The notes under the pieces: model-generated
Told to the model about the DNA's origin: nothing
Seen by the model: the letters and a program-made list of their open reading frames with translations, nothing else
Databases searched by the model: none
Part shown: one piece after another, positions 1 through 8,227 of the stretch
Layout: every line of letters starts with the position of its first letter
Numbering within the stretch: position 1 is the first letter of the stretch
NCBI RefSeq assembly: GCF_001562275.1
Contig: NZ_CP014304.1
Location: forward strand, 4,960,001 to 5,024,000
Direction of reading: 5' to 3'
DNA: 64,000 bases
From: Hymenobacter sp. PAMC 26628
GTDB taxonomy: Bacteria > Bacteroidota > Bacteroidia > Cytophagales > Hymenobacteraceae
Position numbers and translations under genes: made by a program

Positions 1-1029
1 ATGGACGGGCAAAGGCTTGTTAGCCAAGATGTGCTGGGCAATGTCATCCAGCTGCGCCGCCTGTTGGTTGACCACGGGAAAATTAAACGCGGCCCGGCTG
101 GTCCGGCCTTTGAAAGGCCCGTAGCTGAGGGCGGGCTCCAACTCAAAATAGCCCTCGTCGGCGGAGGCAAAGAAGCGGTCAACGTTGCAGTTCGACGTGC
201 TGGAGGAGGTGCAGATGGCCCCGCTGGGGAAATAGAGCTGCCACGTAATATTTTCTTCCACTTCTTTGAACAGTGCGGGCATGGTAACGGGCCCGATCTG
301 CGCCGTGACGGCCACCGGTTCTTCACCCAGCACGTAGCGGCCGCTTTGCACGCAGTATACCCCTAGGTTCATGAGGGGCCCCCCGCCGGCCAGCGCTTTG
401 TTCAAGTGCCAGTCGTCTGGGCTTATCCCTTCCAACCGGTAGCCTAACGAAGCCTCCATGAGCCGCACCTGCCCGAAGATCTTGTCTTGGCCCAGCCGTT
501 TTAATTCAATGTGGTGGGGGTCGTAGTGCAGCCGGTACCCAACTGCTAATTGTACCCCCGCCTTTTGGCAGGCGTCAATCATTTCCCGGCAGTCCTGCTC
601 CGTGAAGGCCATCGGTTTTTCCACGATGACGTGCTTACCCGCCTTGGCGGCCCGGAGGACGTATTCTTTGTGCAACCCGTTGGGGAGGGTTATGTACACC
701 AAATCAATGTCTGGATTGCGGCTGAGCTGGTCGAAGGTTTGGTAGGTATAGCTGTTTTTGTCCGGTATGCCATACGCCCGCTGCCACTCAGCCGCCTTGG
801 CGGGGGTGCCCGTCACAATGCCCGCCAGGCGGCAATATTGCGACGCCGCCAGCCCACCTTTGAGCACGTTGGCGTAGCGGCCCAAGCCACAGAGCGCAAT
901 ATTCAGTCGTTGCTTATCCTGCACATTCGCGCGTTCCGGTGTCATCGAGACGAGGGAAGGCAACGTAACCGCGGCCCCCAATCCCCAGCCCATTTGCTCG
1001 ATGAATGTGCGTCTTGAATAAGTGCTCAT
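1..1029 (-). CDS. Gfo/Idh/MocA family NAD(P)-dependent oxidoreductase, C-terminus beyond the window
   Basis: The minus frame is open from the ATG at 1029 to the left edge (343 codons, no stop seen). The N-terminus begins MSTYSRRTFIEQMGWGLGAA, a twin-arginine-like export signal, as in periplasmic glucose-fructose oxidoreductase relatives. A Rossmann segment follows (NIALCGLGRYANVL, about residues 45-58), then the family's VEKPMA motif near residue 140, whose Lys is catalytic in the family. A C-terminal substrate domain starts GYRLHYDPHH. From family knowledge it oxidises or reduces a sugar or polyol with bound NAD(P). The substrate cannot be told from sequence. The ATG is chosen because it gives the complete Tat-type signal. 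Confidence 0.85.
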   Translation of the reverse strand, partial: MSTYSRRTFIEQMGWGLGAAVTLPSLVSMTPERANVQDKQRLNIALCGLGRYANVLKGGLAASQYCRLAGIVTGTPAKAAEWQRAYGIPDKNSYTYQTFDQLSRNPDIDLVYITLPNGLHKEYVLRAAKAGKHVIVEKPMAFTEQDCREMIDACQKAGVQLAVGYRLHYDPHHIELKRLGQDKIFGQVRLMEASLGYRLEGISPDDWHLNKALAGGGPLMNLGVYCVQSGRYVLGEEPVAVTAQIGPVTMPALFKEVEENITWQLYFPSGAICTSSSTSNCNVDRFFASADEGYFELEPALSYGPFKGRTSRAAFNFPVVNQQAAQLDDIAQHILANKPLPVH

Positions 1030-1343
1030 GCAGTGAGGGCTTTAGTTGCGCTAAAAAGTAGATGAAGTTTGACTGGTGCGGCCTTCAAAACTATGGATTT
1101 AAATGGTCACCCAGCTTTGCGCGGAATGCTGGTAAGTACAATTTCACATGCGCTGGGCGTAGCAGATGCAGTTACTGAGACGCGCTTTTAAGCAAGCCCA
1201 ACCTTTGGATAAAGTCCCCGAAATGTCGTGTTTTTGTATTTCGGGAGGGCCTTATTTTGTTAGTGGCAAAGCACTTCCCTGCACGAATACCAGGCGAGCC
1301 GCGCAGCCTTCCGTAATCTAACCAGCCGCTTCCCACCGCCCAC
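1030..1343. other. Intergenic region without a supported gene
   Basis: This gap of 314 bases separates the divergent oxidoreductase and mcrC genes. It must hold both promoters, but no clean TAnnTTTG box was found. A 60-codon minus-strand frame inside it has no recognisable domain and is not called. Confidence 0.5.
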
Positions 1344-2405
1344 ATGGCTCCCACCGTTCCGCTCGCTACGCTCTACTACCTGCTGTGCTACGCCTGGAAC
1401 CGCTTGCCCGAGCCGGCCGACTGGGCCCCGGGCGGCGCCGCGCCCTTCCACCGGCCGCTGGAGCTGCTCACGCAGCTGCTGCTGCAAGCCACGCGCCGGC
1501 TGCTGCGCACGGGCCTGCCGCTGGCCTTCGAGGAGCACGAGGAGGTGCTGGGCACGCTGCGCGGGCGCGTGGCGCTGGGGGCCTCGCTGGCGCGGGGGCT
1601 ATTGCCGCAGGGCCGCGCCGTGTGCCGCTTCGTGGAGCTGGGGCCCGATGCGCCGCTGGCCCGCCTGTTGGCCGCCACCCTGGCTGCGCTGGCCGCCCGC
1701 CCGGCCCTGCCCGTGGCGCTGCGGCGCGAAGTGCAGCACCTGCGGCGGCGGTTGCCCGGGAGCCTGGCGCTGGCCCCGGCCGGGGCCCCATCATCCGAAC
1801 TATTTGGGGCCCTGCGCCAGCAGCGGTGGGGGGGCGAGGCGGCGTTTGCCCTGCACTTGTGCGAGCTGGTGTGGCGGCACGCGCTGCCCGCGCCCGGGGC
1901 CCCGGGCCGGGGCCGGGTGCTGGATTTTCGGCGCGACGAGCCGCTGATGGCGCGGCTGTTCGAGCAGTTTGTGCGCAACTTCTACCGGCGTGAGCAGCGG
2001 CAGTACCGGGTGTTTGCCGAAACCATTGCCTGGCAGGCCCAGGCCGCCGCACCCGCCGACCTCGACCTGCTGCCCACCATGCTCACCGACACGACGCTGG
2101 AGCGCCCGGCCCGCAAAATCATCCTCGACACCAAGTACTACGCCGCCGCCCTGCGCCCGCGCTACGACCGCCAGCGCCTCATCGCGCCCCACCTCTACCA
2201 GCTCTTTGCCTACCTGCAAAACCAGGCGCCCGCCCCCGGCCAGGCCCTGGAGGGCATTTTGCTGTACCCCGCCGCCCCGGCCCCGGCCGCGCCCCCGCTC
2301 GACGCGCGCTATACCCTGGGGCCCCACCCCGTGCGCGTGGCCACCCTCAACCTGCACCAGCCCTGGCCCGGCATCGCGGCCGATTTGCTGGCGTTGGTGG
2401 CCTAG
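1344..2405 (+). CDS. mcrC: McrC family protein (nuclease subunit of McrBC-type modification-dependent restriction), no McrB nearby
   Basis: A 353-residue protein. The N-terminus carries the McrC signature LATLYYLLCYAWNRL (about residues 8-22). The C-terminal half has a PD-(D/E)xK nuclease core: LPTMLTDTTL near residues 242-251, then ILDTKYY with D262 and K264. In the family McrC supplies the endonuclease and activates the GTPase McrB, which binds methylated cytosine sites. No AAA+/GTPase McrB gene is adjacent; the neighbours are a sugar oxidoreductase and a small lipoprotein. The gene therefore looks orphaned, works with a distant partner, or belongs to a McrB-independent branch. Its high GC matches the backbone, so recent transfer is not indicated. 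Confidence 0.8.
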   Translation: MAPTVPLATLYYLLCYAWNRLPEPADWAPGGAAPFHRPLELLTQLLLQATRRLLRTGLPLAFEEHEEVLGTLRGRVALGASLARGLLPQGRAVCRFVELGPDAPLARLLAATLAALAARPALPVALRREVQHLRRRLPGSLALAPAGAPSSELFGALRQQRWGGEAAFALHLCELVWRHALPAPGAPGRGRVLDFRRDEPLMARLFEQFVRNFYRREQRQYRVFAETIAWQAQAAAPADLDLLPTMLTDTTLERPARKIILDTKYYAAALRPRYDRQRLIAPHLYQLFAYLQNQAPAPGQALEGILLYPAAPAPAAPPLDARYTLGPHPVRVATLNLHQPWPGIAADLLALVA

Positions 2406-2420
2406 CGCTGGGCACAAAAA

Positions 2421-2459
2421 AACAGCCCGGACTTTCCGTTAGAAAAATCCGGGCTGTTT
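2421..2459. terminator. Bidirectional intrinsic terminator
   Basis: An 11-bp stem (aacagcccgga with tccgggctgtt) lies between the convergent mcrC and lipoprotein genes. It has an A-run on the left and T-rich sequence on the right, so it can end transcription from both sides. Confidence 0.75.
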
Positions 2460-2501
2460 GAACCCAGAATTAGGTGAATGGCGCTAGGGCCATCCTACTA
2501 A

Positions 2502-2768
2502 TTACTTTTTCACCTCAGTGGTGGTGGTGGTGCCAGCGGCCGGAGCCATAGCGCCATCGGCAGCGGCGGGAGCCGTGGTGGTGCCAGCGGCCGGAGCCAT
2601 AGCGCCGTTAGCAGCAGGAGCCATGGCGGTGGTGTCGGTGGTAGCCGTGGTGGTGGTTTCGGTGGCAGCCGGGGTGGTGGTGGTGGTTTCGGCGGTCTTC
2701 GACTCGCACGACGACAGACCAGCGGTGAGGGCGAGGCCCAGGGCAGCAAATTTAACGAGCTTGTTCAT
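2502..2768 (-). CDS. Small Ala/Thr/Pro-rich lipoprotein with internal repeats
   Basis: An 88-residue protein starting MNKLVKFAALGLALTAGLSS, followed by Cys, a type II signal peptide with a lipobox-like LSSC. The mature part is low complexity. It contains runs of Thr and the unit GAMAPAAGTTT repeated twice with a spacer, encoded by near-identical DNA at about 2525-2550 and 2578-2610. The end is TTEVKK. No enzymatic domain is visible; a flexible envelope-anchored spacer is the most that can be inferred. The ATG at 2768 is preferred over an upstream one because it sits at the start of the signal peptide. Confidence 0.7.
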   Translation of the reverse strand: MNKLVKFAALGLALTAGLSSCESKTAETTTTTPAATETTTTATTDTTAMAPAANGAMAPAAGTTTAPAAADGAMAPAAGTTTTTEVKK

Positions 2769-2902
2769 GTTGGGGTATTTTTGAAAAGATTTTAACTGGA
2801 AATCGCCCTTTATCCGGTTTCCCGTAAAAGGTAACCCGCTTGCCAAAACTTTTTTTTCGGCGGGTTACTTCCTACTCTTCCTTGTATTAACCCCCAAAGC
2901 GA

Positions 2903-3523
2903 ATGAGCAGAGGCGACTCTTCTTTTTCTTCTTCGACTCCCCTGGCACCCGCCCCCGACGAAGCCTTGATTGCCGCCATCCGCGGCGGCGACGAGCGGGC
3001 CCTGGCGCAGCTCTACCGGCTGCACTGGCCCATGGTGTCGCACTTCGTGCTGCAAAACAGCGGCTCGGACGACGACGCCCAGGACGTGTACCAGGAAGGC
3101 GTGATGGTATTTTATGAAAAGGTGCGCGACGGCTCGCTTGAGCTCAGCTGCCAGATCAAAACCTACCTCTACGCCGTGTGCCGCCGCCTCTGGCTCAAGC
3201 GCCTTACCAGCAAAAGCCGCTTCGGCGTGCGCTTGCAGGAAGACGACGACCTGGGGCCCCTGCACCACACCGGAGCCGAGGACGACCTGCTCGCCGCCGA
3301 AGAGCAGGACCGCCGCTTCACCACCATGAGCGAGGCCCTCGACCACCTCGGCGAGCCGTGCCGCTCGCTGCTCGAAGGCTTTTACCTGCTGGAGAAATCC
3401 ATGCAAGACCTGACGGCGGAGTTCGGCTACACCAACGCCGACAACGCCAAGAATCAAAAATATAAGTGCCTCGTACGCCTCAAAAAACTCTTTTTTGCCC
3501 ACTACAAGGAAGCGCCGATTTAA
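2903..3523 (+). CDS. ECF-type RNA polymerase sigma factor
   Basis: A 206-residue protein with sigma-70 region 2 at about residues 25-95 (ALAQLYRLHWPMVSHFVLQN, then DDAQDVYQEGVMVFYEKV). Region 4 lies at about 145-200 with a helix-turn-helix around LTAEFGYTNADNAKNQKYKC. The arrangement is that of extracytoplasmic-function sigma factors, which direct polymerase to a small regulon when released by a membrane anti-sigma factor. It is followed after 109 bases by a membrane protein with an anti-sigma-like N-terminus and a protease domain, the likely partner. Confidence 0.9.
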   Translation: MSRGDSSFSSSTPLAPAPDEALIAAIRGGDERALAQLYRLHWPMVSHFVLQNSGSDDDAQDVYQEGVMVFYEKVRDGSLELSCQIKTYLYAVCRRLWLKRLTSKSRFGVRLQEDDDLGPLHHTGAEDDLLAAEEQDRRFTTMSEALDHLGEPCRSLLEGFYLLEKSMQDLTAEFGYTNADNAKNQKYKCLVRLKKLFFAHYKEAPI

Positions 3524-3540
3524 ATCATTTAACAGGTATT

Positions 3541-3607
3541 ATTTATCATTTAACAGCCGGTAGCTGTCGGTGCCCAAGGCCGTAGGCCAAGCGGTTAAAT
3601 GATAAAT
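3541..3607. repeat. Inverted repeat between sigma factor and protease genes
   Basis: Perfect 14-bp arms (atttatcatttaac at 3541-3554 and its complement at 3594-3607) enclose about 39 bases. It could attenuate transcription between the two genes or act as an operator. No T-run follows, so a simple terminator is unlikely. Confidence 0.6.
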
Positions 3608-3632
3608 GTTCATTGCTGAATGAGCCCCCGCC

Positions 3633-4820
3633 ATGCAAACCGAAGCCGATTACTACGCCTTATTTGAAGCCTACGCCCGGGGCGAGCTGGCCCCGCCCGC
3701 CCGCACCGGCCTGGAGGCCCGCCTGGCCGCCGACCCCGACTTTGCCCTGCGCTACGCCGACTTCGGCGAGCTGACGGGCACGCTCCGGGCCGTGGGCCAG
3801 CGCCGCGCCCTGCGCCAGCAGTTGCGCGGCTTGCACGCCGGAATGCTGGCCGAAACGGCGGCTAAGCAGTCGGTTACCGAGGCGCCGGCCCCCGGGGCCC
3901 TGCGCGCCACGGTGAACCCCATGCTGCGCATTTCGCGCACCGAGCGGGTGCTGCGCGAGTTTTGGAGCGGGCACCGGGCCACGGTGGGCGTAGCCGCCTC
4001 GGTGGCGGTGCTGGCTGTATTTGGCTCGCTGCTGGGCCTGGAGTGGTGGCGCGCCGCCAATACCAAGCCTTCGATGTACGGCTACACGGTGCTGCGCCGC
4101 GAGCTGAACAAGCTGCAAAGCAACCAGCGCGCCCTGAGCCGCAGCCTGAGCCAAGTGGACGCCGGCAAGGGCGGGGCCCCGGCGCCCGTCAACAACGGCA
4201 AGTTCAGTGGCACGGGCTTCGCTCTCACCGCCGACGGTTACTTAGTCACGAGCTACCACGTCATTCAAGGCGCTGACTCGTTGCTGATTGAAGGCCGCGA
4301 CCAGCAGCACTACCACGCCGAAACCGTGTACTCGGACCGCGCCCACGACCTGGCCATTCTGCGTATCAAAGACCGCGACTTCAACGGCTTTGGCCGCTTG
4401 CCGTACACCTTCAAGGCTGGGCAGGCCGACCTGGGCGAGCGGGTGTACACCCTCGGCTACCCGCGCGAAGACATGGTGTACGGCGACGGGGCCCTGAGCG
4501 CGCGCTCGGGTTTCGGTGGCGATACGGCCTTCTACCAGGTCAGCATTCCGGTGAACCCGGGCAACTCTGGGGGGCCCCTGCTCGACGAGCGCGGCAACCT
4601 CATCGGCGTGGTGAGCGGCCGCCAGAGCGACGCCCAGAGCGCGGCCTTCGCCACCAAGTCGTCGCTGCTGCTGCGCCTCGTCGATTCGCTGGCCAAGAAG
4701 CAGCCCGCCGCTCCCTACCACCTGCCCCACACCAACCGCCTGGCCGGCACCCCGCGCCCCCAGCAAATCAAGAAGCTGCAAGACTTCGTGTTCGTAGTGA
4801 AGGTATTCGAGAAAGACTAA
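3633..4820 (+). CDS. Membrane-anchored trypsin-like (S1C) serine protease with an anti-sigma-like N-terminal domain
   Basis: A 395-residue protein. Residues 1-90 are cytoplasmic and resemble the N-termini of Bacteroidota anti-sigma factors (EADYYALFEAYARGELAPPA, short acidic helices, no zinc ligands). One membrane helix lies at about 115-137. A periplasmic trypsin fold follows, with the triad His209 (TSYHVIQ), Asp239 (AHDLAIL) and Ser312 (GNSGGPL). There is no PDZ domain, unlike DegP/DegS. Gene order behind an ECF sigma factor and the domain layout suggest a protein that both binds the sigma factor and senses or cleaves envelope proteins. The anti-sigma role is inferred; the protease fold is clear. 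Confidence 0.8.
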   Translation: MQTEADYYALFEAYARGELAPPARTGLEARLAADPDFALRYADFGELTGTLRAVGQRRALRQQLRGLHAGMLAETAAKQSVTEAPAPGALRATVNPMLRISRTERVLREFWSGHRATVGVAASVAVLAVFGSLLGLEWWRAANTKPSMYGYTVLRRELNKLQSNQRALSRSLSQVDAGKGGAPAPVNNGKFSGTGFALTADGYLVTSYHVIQGADSLLIEGRDQQHYHAETVYSDRAHDLAILRIKDRDFNGFGRLPYTFKAGQADLGERVYTLGYPREDMVYGDGALSARSGFGGDTAFYQVSIPVNPGNSGGPLLDERGNLIGVVSGRQSDAQSAAFATKSSLLLRLVDSLAKKQPAAPYHLPHTNRLAGTPRPQQIKKLQDFVFVVKVFEKD

Positions 4821-4836
4821 GTAATTGTATTGCAAT

Positions 4837-4876
4837 AAAAAAGGCCCGGCCGCTCATCGAGCAGCCGGGCCTTTTT
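4837..4876. terminator. Bidirectional intrinsic terminator
   Basis: A GC-rich stem (aaggcccggc with gccgggcctt) has an A-run on the left and T-run on the right. It lies between the convergent protease and fasciclin genes. Confidence 0.85.
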
Positions 4877-4894
4877 GGCTTTTTTGAACAGCAA

Positions 4895-5407
4895 TTACTT
4901 GCTGGGCATCAGCACGGCATCGATGGAATGCACGACGCCGTTGGTGGCGATGATGTCGGCTTTTTGCACGGTGGCGGAACCGCCTTTGGCGTCCATAATC
5001 ATCACGCTGTCGCCTTGTTTTTTCACCGTCAGCATTTCGCCTTCCACGGTCTTGAGCTTCTGTCCGTCTTTTAGGGCAGCGGCTTTGTAGCTGCCGGGCA
5101 CCACGTGGTACGTGAGGATGCCGCTGAGCATCTTCTTGTTGGCGGGCATCAGCAGTTTGTCGAGCGTACCGGCGGGCAGCTTGTCGAAGGCCGCGTTCGT
5201 AGGCGCGAACACGGTGTAGGGGCCCTTGCCTTTGGCCTGGTCGGCCAAGCCGGCGGCCTGCAATGCCTTCAGCAGGGTGGTGTGGTCAGGCGAAATAGCG
5301 GCGCTACCGGCCAAGTCCTTGTTGGTGGCTTGGGCGGCGGACGTCAGCTGGACGCCCAGCAGTAGGAACAGGCCCAGCAGGGCGGCGAACAAATTTTGCT
5401 TGCGCAT
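4895..5407 (-). CDS. Secreted fasciclin (FAS1) domain protein
   Basis: A 170-residue protein with a signal peptide (about residues 1-25, LLLGVQLTSAAQA) and a single FAS1 domain at about 40-168. The two FAS1 hallmarks are visible: GPYTVFAPTNAAFDKLP, and the YHVVPG...VVHSIDAVLMP end. FAS1 domains mediate adhesion or protein-protein contact at cell surfaces, and single-domain secreted forms are common in Bacteroidota. The 148-base upstream region is AT-rich and probably carries the promoter. It appears monocistronic. Confidence 0.9.
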   Translation of the reverse strand: MRKQNLFAALLGLFLLLGVQLTSAAQATNKDLAGSAAISPDHTTLLKALQAAGLADQAKGKGPYTVFAPTNAAFDKLPAGTLDKLLMPANKKMLSGILTYHVVPGSYKAAALKDGQKLKTVEGEMLTVKKQGDSVMIMDAKGGSATVQKADIIATNGVVHSIDAVLMPSK

Positions 5408-5555
5408 AAAAGAAGGGGTTGGGTGAATGAAAGAGTAAATCCGAAAGCTTCCCCCCGTACTTTTTGTTTGCTATTAATAAAATGATATAAAGGTTTTTAA
5501 TGATAAAAACTTTACGAATGCAGAAAATTATAGCTTTTTGCCGCCCGGCGGCAGA

Positions 5556-6035
5556 TTAAAACCACTGCGCTGCCCGCTGCATCAACTGCTCCAGGGCAGC
5601 CTGGTCGTCGGCGTCGAAGTCGTTGAGCTGGTCGCTGTCCACGTCGAGCACGGCTACCACGGCGCCGTCTTTGAGGACGGGCACCACGATTTCCGACTTC
5701 GAATCGGAGCTGCAGGCGATGTGGCCGGGGAACTGCTCCACGTCGGGCACGAGCAGGGTGCGGGCCTGCGCCCAGCTGCCGCCGCACACGCCCCGCCCCT
5801 TGCGGATGCGGGTGCAGGCGATGGGGCCCTGGAACGGCCCGAGCACCAGCTCGTCGCCTTTCACGAGGTAGAAGCCCACCCAGAAAAACCCGAAGGCCTG
5901 CCGTAGCGCGGCGGCTGTGTTGGCCAGGTTGGCGGTCAGGTCGGGCTCGCCGGCGGTGAGGGCGTCGATTTGGGGCAGCAGTTCGGCGTAGCGGGCGGCC
6001 TTGGTGGTGGCGGTGAGGGCGAGGGTTTCGGCCAT
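5556..6035 (-). CDS. msrC: Free methionine-(R)-sulfoxide reductase (GAF fold)
   Basis: A 159-residue protein that is one GAF domain. It reduces free methionine-R-sulfoxide using thioredoxin. The three cysteines of the family are present as Cys74, Cys84 and Cys108 (IACTRIRKGRGVCGG then HIACSSDSKSE). Their spacing of 10 and 24 residues is that of the E. coli enzyme. The conserved VLDVDS motif is near the C-terminus. The start at 6035 gives the usual family length. A long hairpin repeat lies directly upstream, between this gene and ribD. Confidence 0.9.
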   Translation of the reverse strand: MAETLALTATTKAARYAELLPQIDALTAGEPDLTANLANTAAALRQAFGFFWVGFYLVKGDELVLGPFQGPIACTRIRKGRGVCGGSWAQARTLLVPDVEQFPGHIACSSDSKSEIVVPVLKDGAVVAVLDVDSDQLNDFDADDQAALEQLMQRAAQWF

Positions 6036-6040
6036 TGGAG

Positions 6041-6135
6041 GTAGCGTGGACGCTGCGAGTCCGCGCGTTTTAGGTAGTGGTTTATTTATCGTTCAACTAA
6101 TCGTTCAACGCGCGGACTTGCAGCGTCCACGCTAC
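6041..6135. repeat. Long hairpin repeat, 27-bp arms
   Basis: Arms at 6041-6067 and 6109-6135 are inverted copies (gtagcgtggacgctgc...), differing at a single position. The right arm contains the ribD stop codon. The spacer is AT-rich and repeats the phrase 'cgttcaac'. The structure may end ribD transcripts or be a dispersed REP-like element. Confidence 0.7.
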
Positions 6136-7187
6136 TCGTTCAGGTAGCGGAACAGCTGGTCGTCGCCCACGTTCTCAACGCTTTGCAAGCCGCTGAAGCC
6201 CAGGCGCGGAGCTGCTACGCCGGCGCCCAGCTTGCGGGGGCTGCGGAAGATGCGAATTTCGTCCCACAGCCCCGCGTGGAGTAGGGCGTTGAGCACCGTG
6301 GGGCCCCCTTCCACCAGCACCGATTGCACCTGGCGCTGCCAAAGGTCGGCCAAGATTTGGGGCATCAGGTCGTCGGCTTCGGTGAGGGTGGCGTAGGCGC
6401 GGTTGGGGGCGTCGGCGCGCTGGCGGTAGGTGTAGAACAGGGTGGGCTGCTGGCCGTCGAGCACGTGGTGGGTGGGCGGCAGGCACAGGTTTTTGTCGAG
6501 CACCACGCGCAGCGGGTCGGGCCCGGGCCAGTCGCGCACGTTCAGGTGGGGGTTGTCGTGCAGGGCCGTGCGGGTGCCCACCAGAATGGCCTGCTCCTCG
6601 GCCCGCCACTGGTGGGTGAGCAGCCGCGCCTGGGGCCCGCTGATGGCCACCGGCTGGAAGTAGCGCCCGGCCAAAAAGCCGTCGGCCGTTTCGGCCCACT
6701 TCAGCACCAGGTAGGGCCGCTTCTTTTCGTGGAAGGTGAAGAAGCGCCGGTTCAGCCAGCGGCCCTCGGCGGCCAGTAGCCCGGTGCTGACTAGGGCCCC
6801 AGCGGCGCGCAGCTTCGCGTTGCCGCGGCCCGCCACCAGCGGAAACGGGTCGTCGTTGCACACCACCACCTCGGGCACGCCGTGGGCGATGAGTAGGTCG
6901 GCGCAGGGGGGCGTTTTGCCGTGGTGGGCGCAGGGCTCCAGCGTTACGAACACGCGGCTCTCTGCCAGCAGCGACTTATCGGCCACGCTGGCCACGGCGT
7001 TCACTTCGGCGTGGGGGCCCCCGTATTGCTGGTGCCAGCCCTCGCCGATGATGCGGCCCCCGTGCGTTACCACGCAGCCCACCAGCGGGTTGGGCCGGGC
7101 GTAGCCAGTGCCGCGCAGCGCCAAGTCGAGGGCGCGGCGCATGAACAAAGAGTCGTCGGAAGCGTTAGGGGAGGGGGCGTCGGCCAT
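6132..7187 (-). CDS. ribD: Bifunctional riboflavin biosynthesis deaminase/reductase RibD
   Basis: A 351-residue protein acting at steps 2 and 3 of riboflavin synthesis: deamination of the pyrimidine, then reduction of its ribose. The deaminase domain (about 12-150) has zinc ligands in PHAEVNA (His59, catalytic Glu61) and EPCAHHGKTPPC (Cys86, Cys95). The reductase domain (about 155-350) starts RPYLVLKWAETADGFLAG and ends with a GGP motif, LVEGGPTVLNALL. The start at 7187 is chosen because the family begins a few residues before the deaminase helix and because a TAnnTTTG box lies 4 bases upstream. No other rib genes are adjacent. Confidence 0.95.
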   Translation of the reverse strand: MADAPSPNASDDSLFMRRALDLALRGTGYARPNPLVGCVVTHGGRIIGEGWHQQYGGPHAEVNAVASVADKSLLAESRVFVTLEPCAHHGKTPPCADLLIAHGVPEVVVCNDDPFPLVAGRGNAKLRAAGALVSTGLLAAEGRWLNRRFFTFHEKKRPYLVLKWAETADGFLAGRYFQPVAISGPQARLLTHQWRAEEQAILVGTRTALHDNPHLNVRDWPGPDPLRVVLDKNLCLPPTHHVLDGQQPTLFYTYRQRADAPNRAYATLTEADDLMPQILADLWQRQVQSVLVEGGPTVLNALLHAGLWDEIRIFRSPRKLGAGVAAPRLGFSGLQSVENVGDDQLFRYLNE

Positions 7188-7191
7188 GCCG

Positions 7192-7199
7192 CAAAAGTA
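7192..7199 (-). promoter_or_regulatory. ribD -7 promoter box TACTTTTG, 4 bases before the ATG
   Basis: It matches the Bacteroidota consensus TAnnTTTG. It is so close to the start codon that the transcript should be leaderless or nearly so. Confidence 0.65.
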
Positions 7200-7269
7200 A
7201 CCGCGCCGCCGCACCGCGGGGGCTCGCCGCTGCGAAGGGCGGCGGGGGCCCCAGCCAAGAACTAGGGTA

Positions 7270-7301
7270 GTTTTCAGGTCGGTGTACACCGACCTGAAAA
7301 C
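7270..7301. repeat. Perfect 32-bp palindrome
   Basis: Every base from 7270 to 7301 pairs with its mirror position (ttttcaggtcggtg / caccgacctgaaaa, no loop). It lies between the SDR gene end and the ribD start. It could be an operator or a cruciform. Confidence 0.6.
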
Positions 7302-7322
7302 CGTTGTAGTGGGAAACAGCGA

Positions 7323-7377
7323 GCCCACCCGTCCTACTTTACCCAGCGTTGGTGCGGGCAAAGCAGGACGGGCGGGC
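7323..7377. terminator. Hairpin downstream of the SDR gene
   Basis: Arms of about 22 bases with three mismatches (gcccacccgtcct with aggacgggcgggc), followed by tttt on the plus strand. It lies 29 bases beyond the end of the minus-strand SDR gene. It is a likely transcription barrier, although the T-run is on the plus strand. Confidence 0.5.
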
Positions 7378-7405
7378 TTTTATTACCGGTCAAAGACCGA
7401 GGGTT

Positions 7406-8143
7406 TTACCAGGGGCTGATGCCTGTTTCGGGTGCGTTGTCGTCACTAAAGAACTGACTGGTGGGGCCATCAGGGCCCAGCGTGGCGGCTTTTACCAGGC
7501 GCGCGGCGGCATCGGCCACGCTGCCGGGGCCGCTGTGGTGGTTGAAGTCGGTGGCGGTGTAGCCGGGGTCCACGGCGTTCACTTTGAAGGGCGTGTCGCG
7601 CAGCTCGTAGGCCAGCATGATGGTGTAGGCGTTCAGGGCTGCCTTGGACGGCTGGTAGGCGGCACCCTTCACCGGATAGTATTTCCAGGATGGGTCGTTG
7701 TGCAGCGTGAGCGAGCCCAGGCCCGAGGTCACGTTCACGATCCGGGGCGCGGGCGACTGCCGCAGCAGGTCGACGAAGGCCTGCGTCACGGCAATTACGC
7801 CGAACACGTTGGTTTCGAATACCTCCTTGATCATGCCAATGTCGCTGGTGAGGGCTGGCTGCGGAAACGCACCGCTGATGCCGGCATTGTTGATGAGCAC
7901 GTCCAGGCTGCTGGTTTGCTGGCCCAGGGCCTCCCGGGCGGCGGCGATGGAGGCGCTGTCGGTTACGTCGATCTGGAGGGGCTCGACCTCCACGAGGCCT
8001 TCTGCTCGGAGCTGGTCGGCGGCTTGCTGGCCGTTTTGCAAATCGCGGCTGCCCAGGTACACGTGGTAGCCGTGCTGGAGCAGCTGCCGGGCGGCTTCAA
8101 AGCCAATACTTTTGTTGGCGCCGGTGATGAGTGCTGTCTTCAT
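7406..8143 (-). CDS. Short-chain dehydrogenase/reductase (SDR)
   Basis: A 245-residue classical SDR. The cofactor glycine motif is TGANKSIG near the N-terminus. NNAG is at about residue 85. Ser and the YxxxK pair appear in NVTSGLGS and YQPSKAALN. The motif VDPGYTATDFN is typical of carbonyl-reductase-like SDRs in Bacteroidota. The substrate is unknown. An AraC-family regulator on the same strand starts upstream, and SDR/AraC pairs usually mean the regulator controls the SDR. Confidence 0.9.
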   Translation of the reverse strand: MKTALITGANKSIGFEAARQLLQHGYHVYLGSRDLQNGQQAADQLRAEGLVEVEPLQIDVTDSASIAAAREALGQQTSSLDVLINNAGISGAFPQPALTSDIGMIKEVFETNVFGVIAVTQAFVDLLRQSPAPRIVNVTSGLGSLTLHNDPSWKYYPVKGAAYQPSKAALNAYTIMLAYELRDTPFKVNAVDPGYTATDFNHHSGPGSVADAAARLVKAATLGPDGPTSQFFSDDNAPETGISPW

Positions 8144-8227
8144 TAGGAATGGTGGTCAGTTGGTTAATTAATCGATAATACAAAATTACCGGGCCCCCGG
8201 GGCGCGGCTGGCACCTATTCCGCGGCA

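Noticed and set aside
1385..2442. Several long overlapping reading frames on both strands inside mcrC
   Set aside because: High GC content leaves antisense and alternate frames open. Their peptides are Arg/Ala/Pro-rich without domains, whereas the McrC frame has clear motifs.
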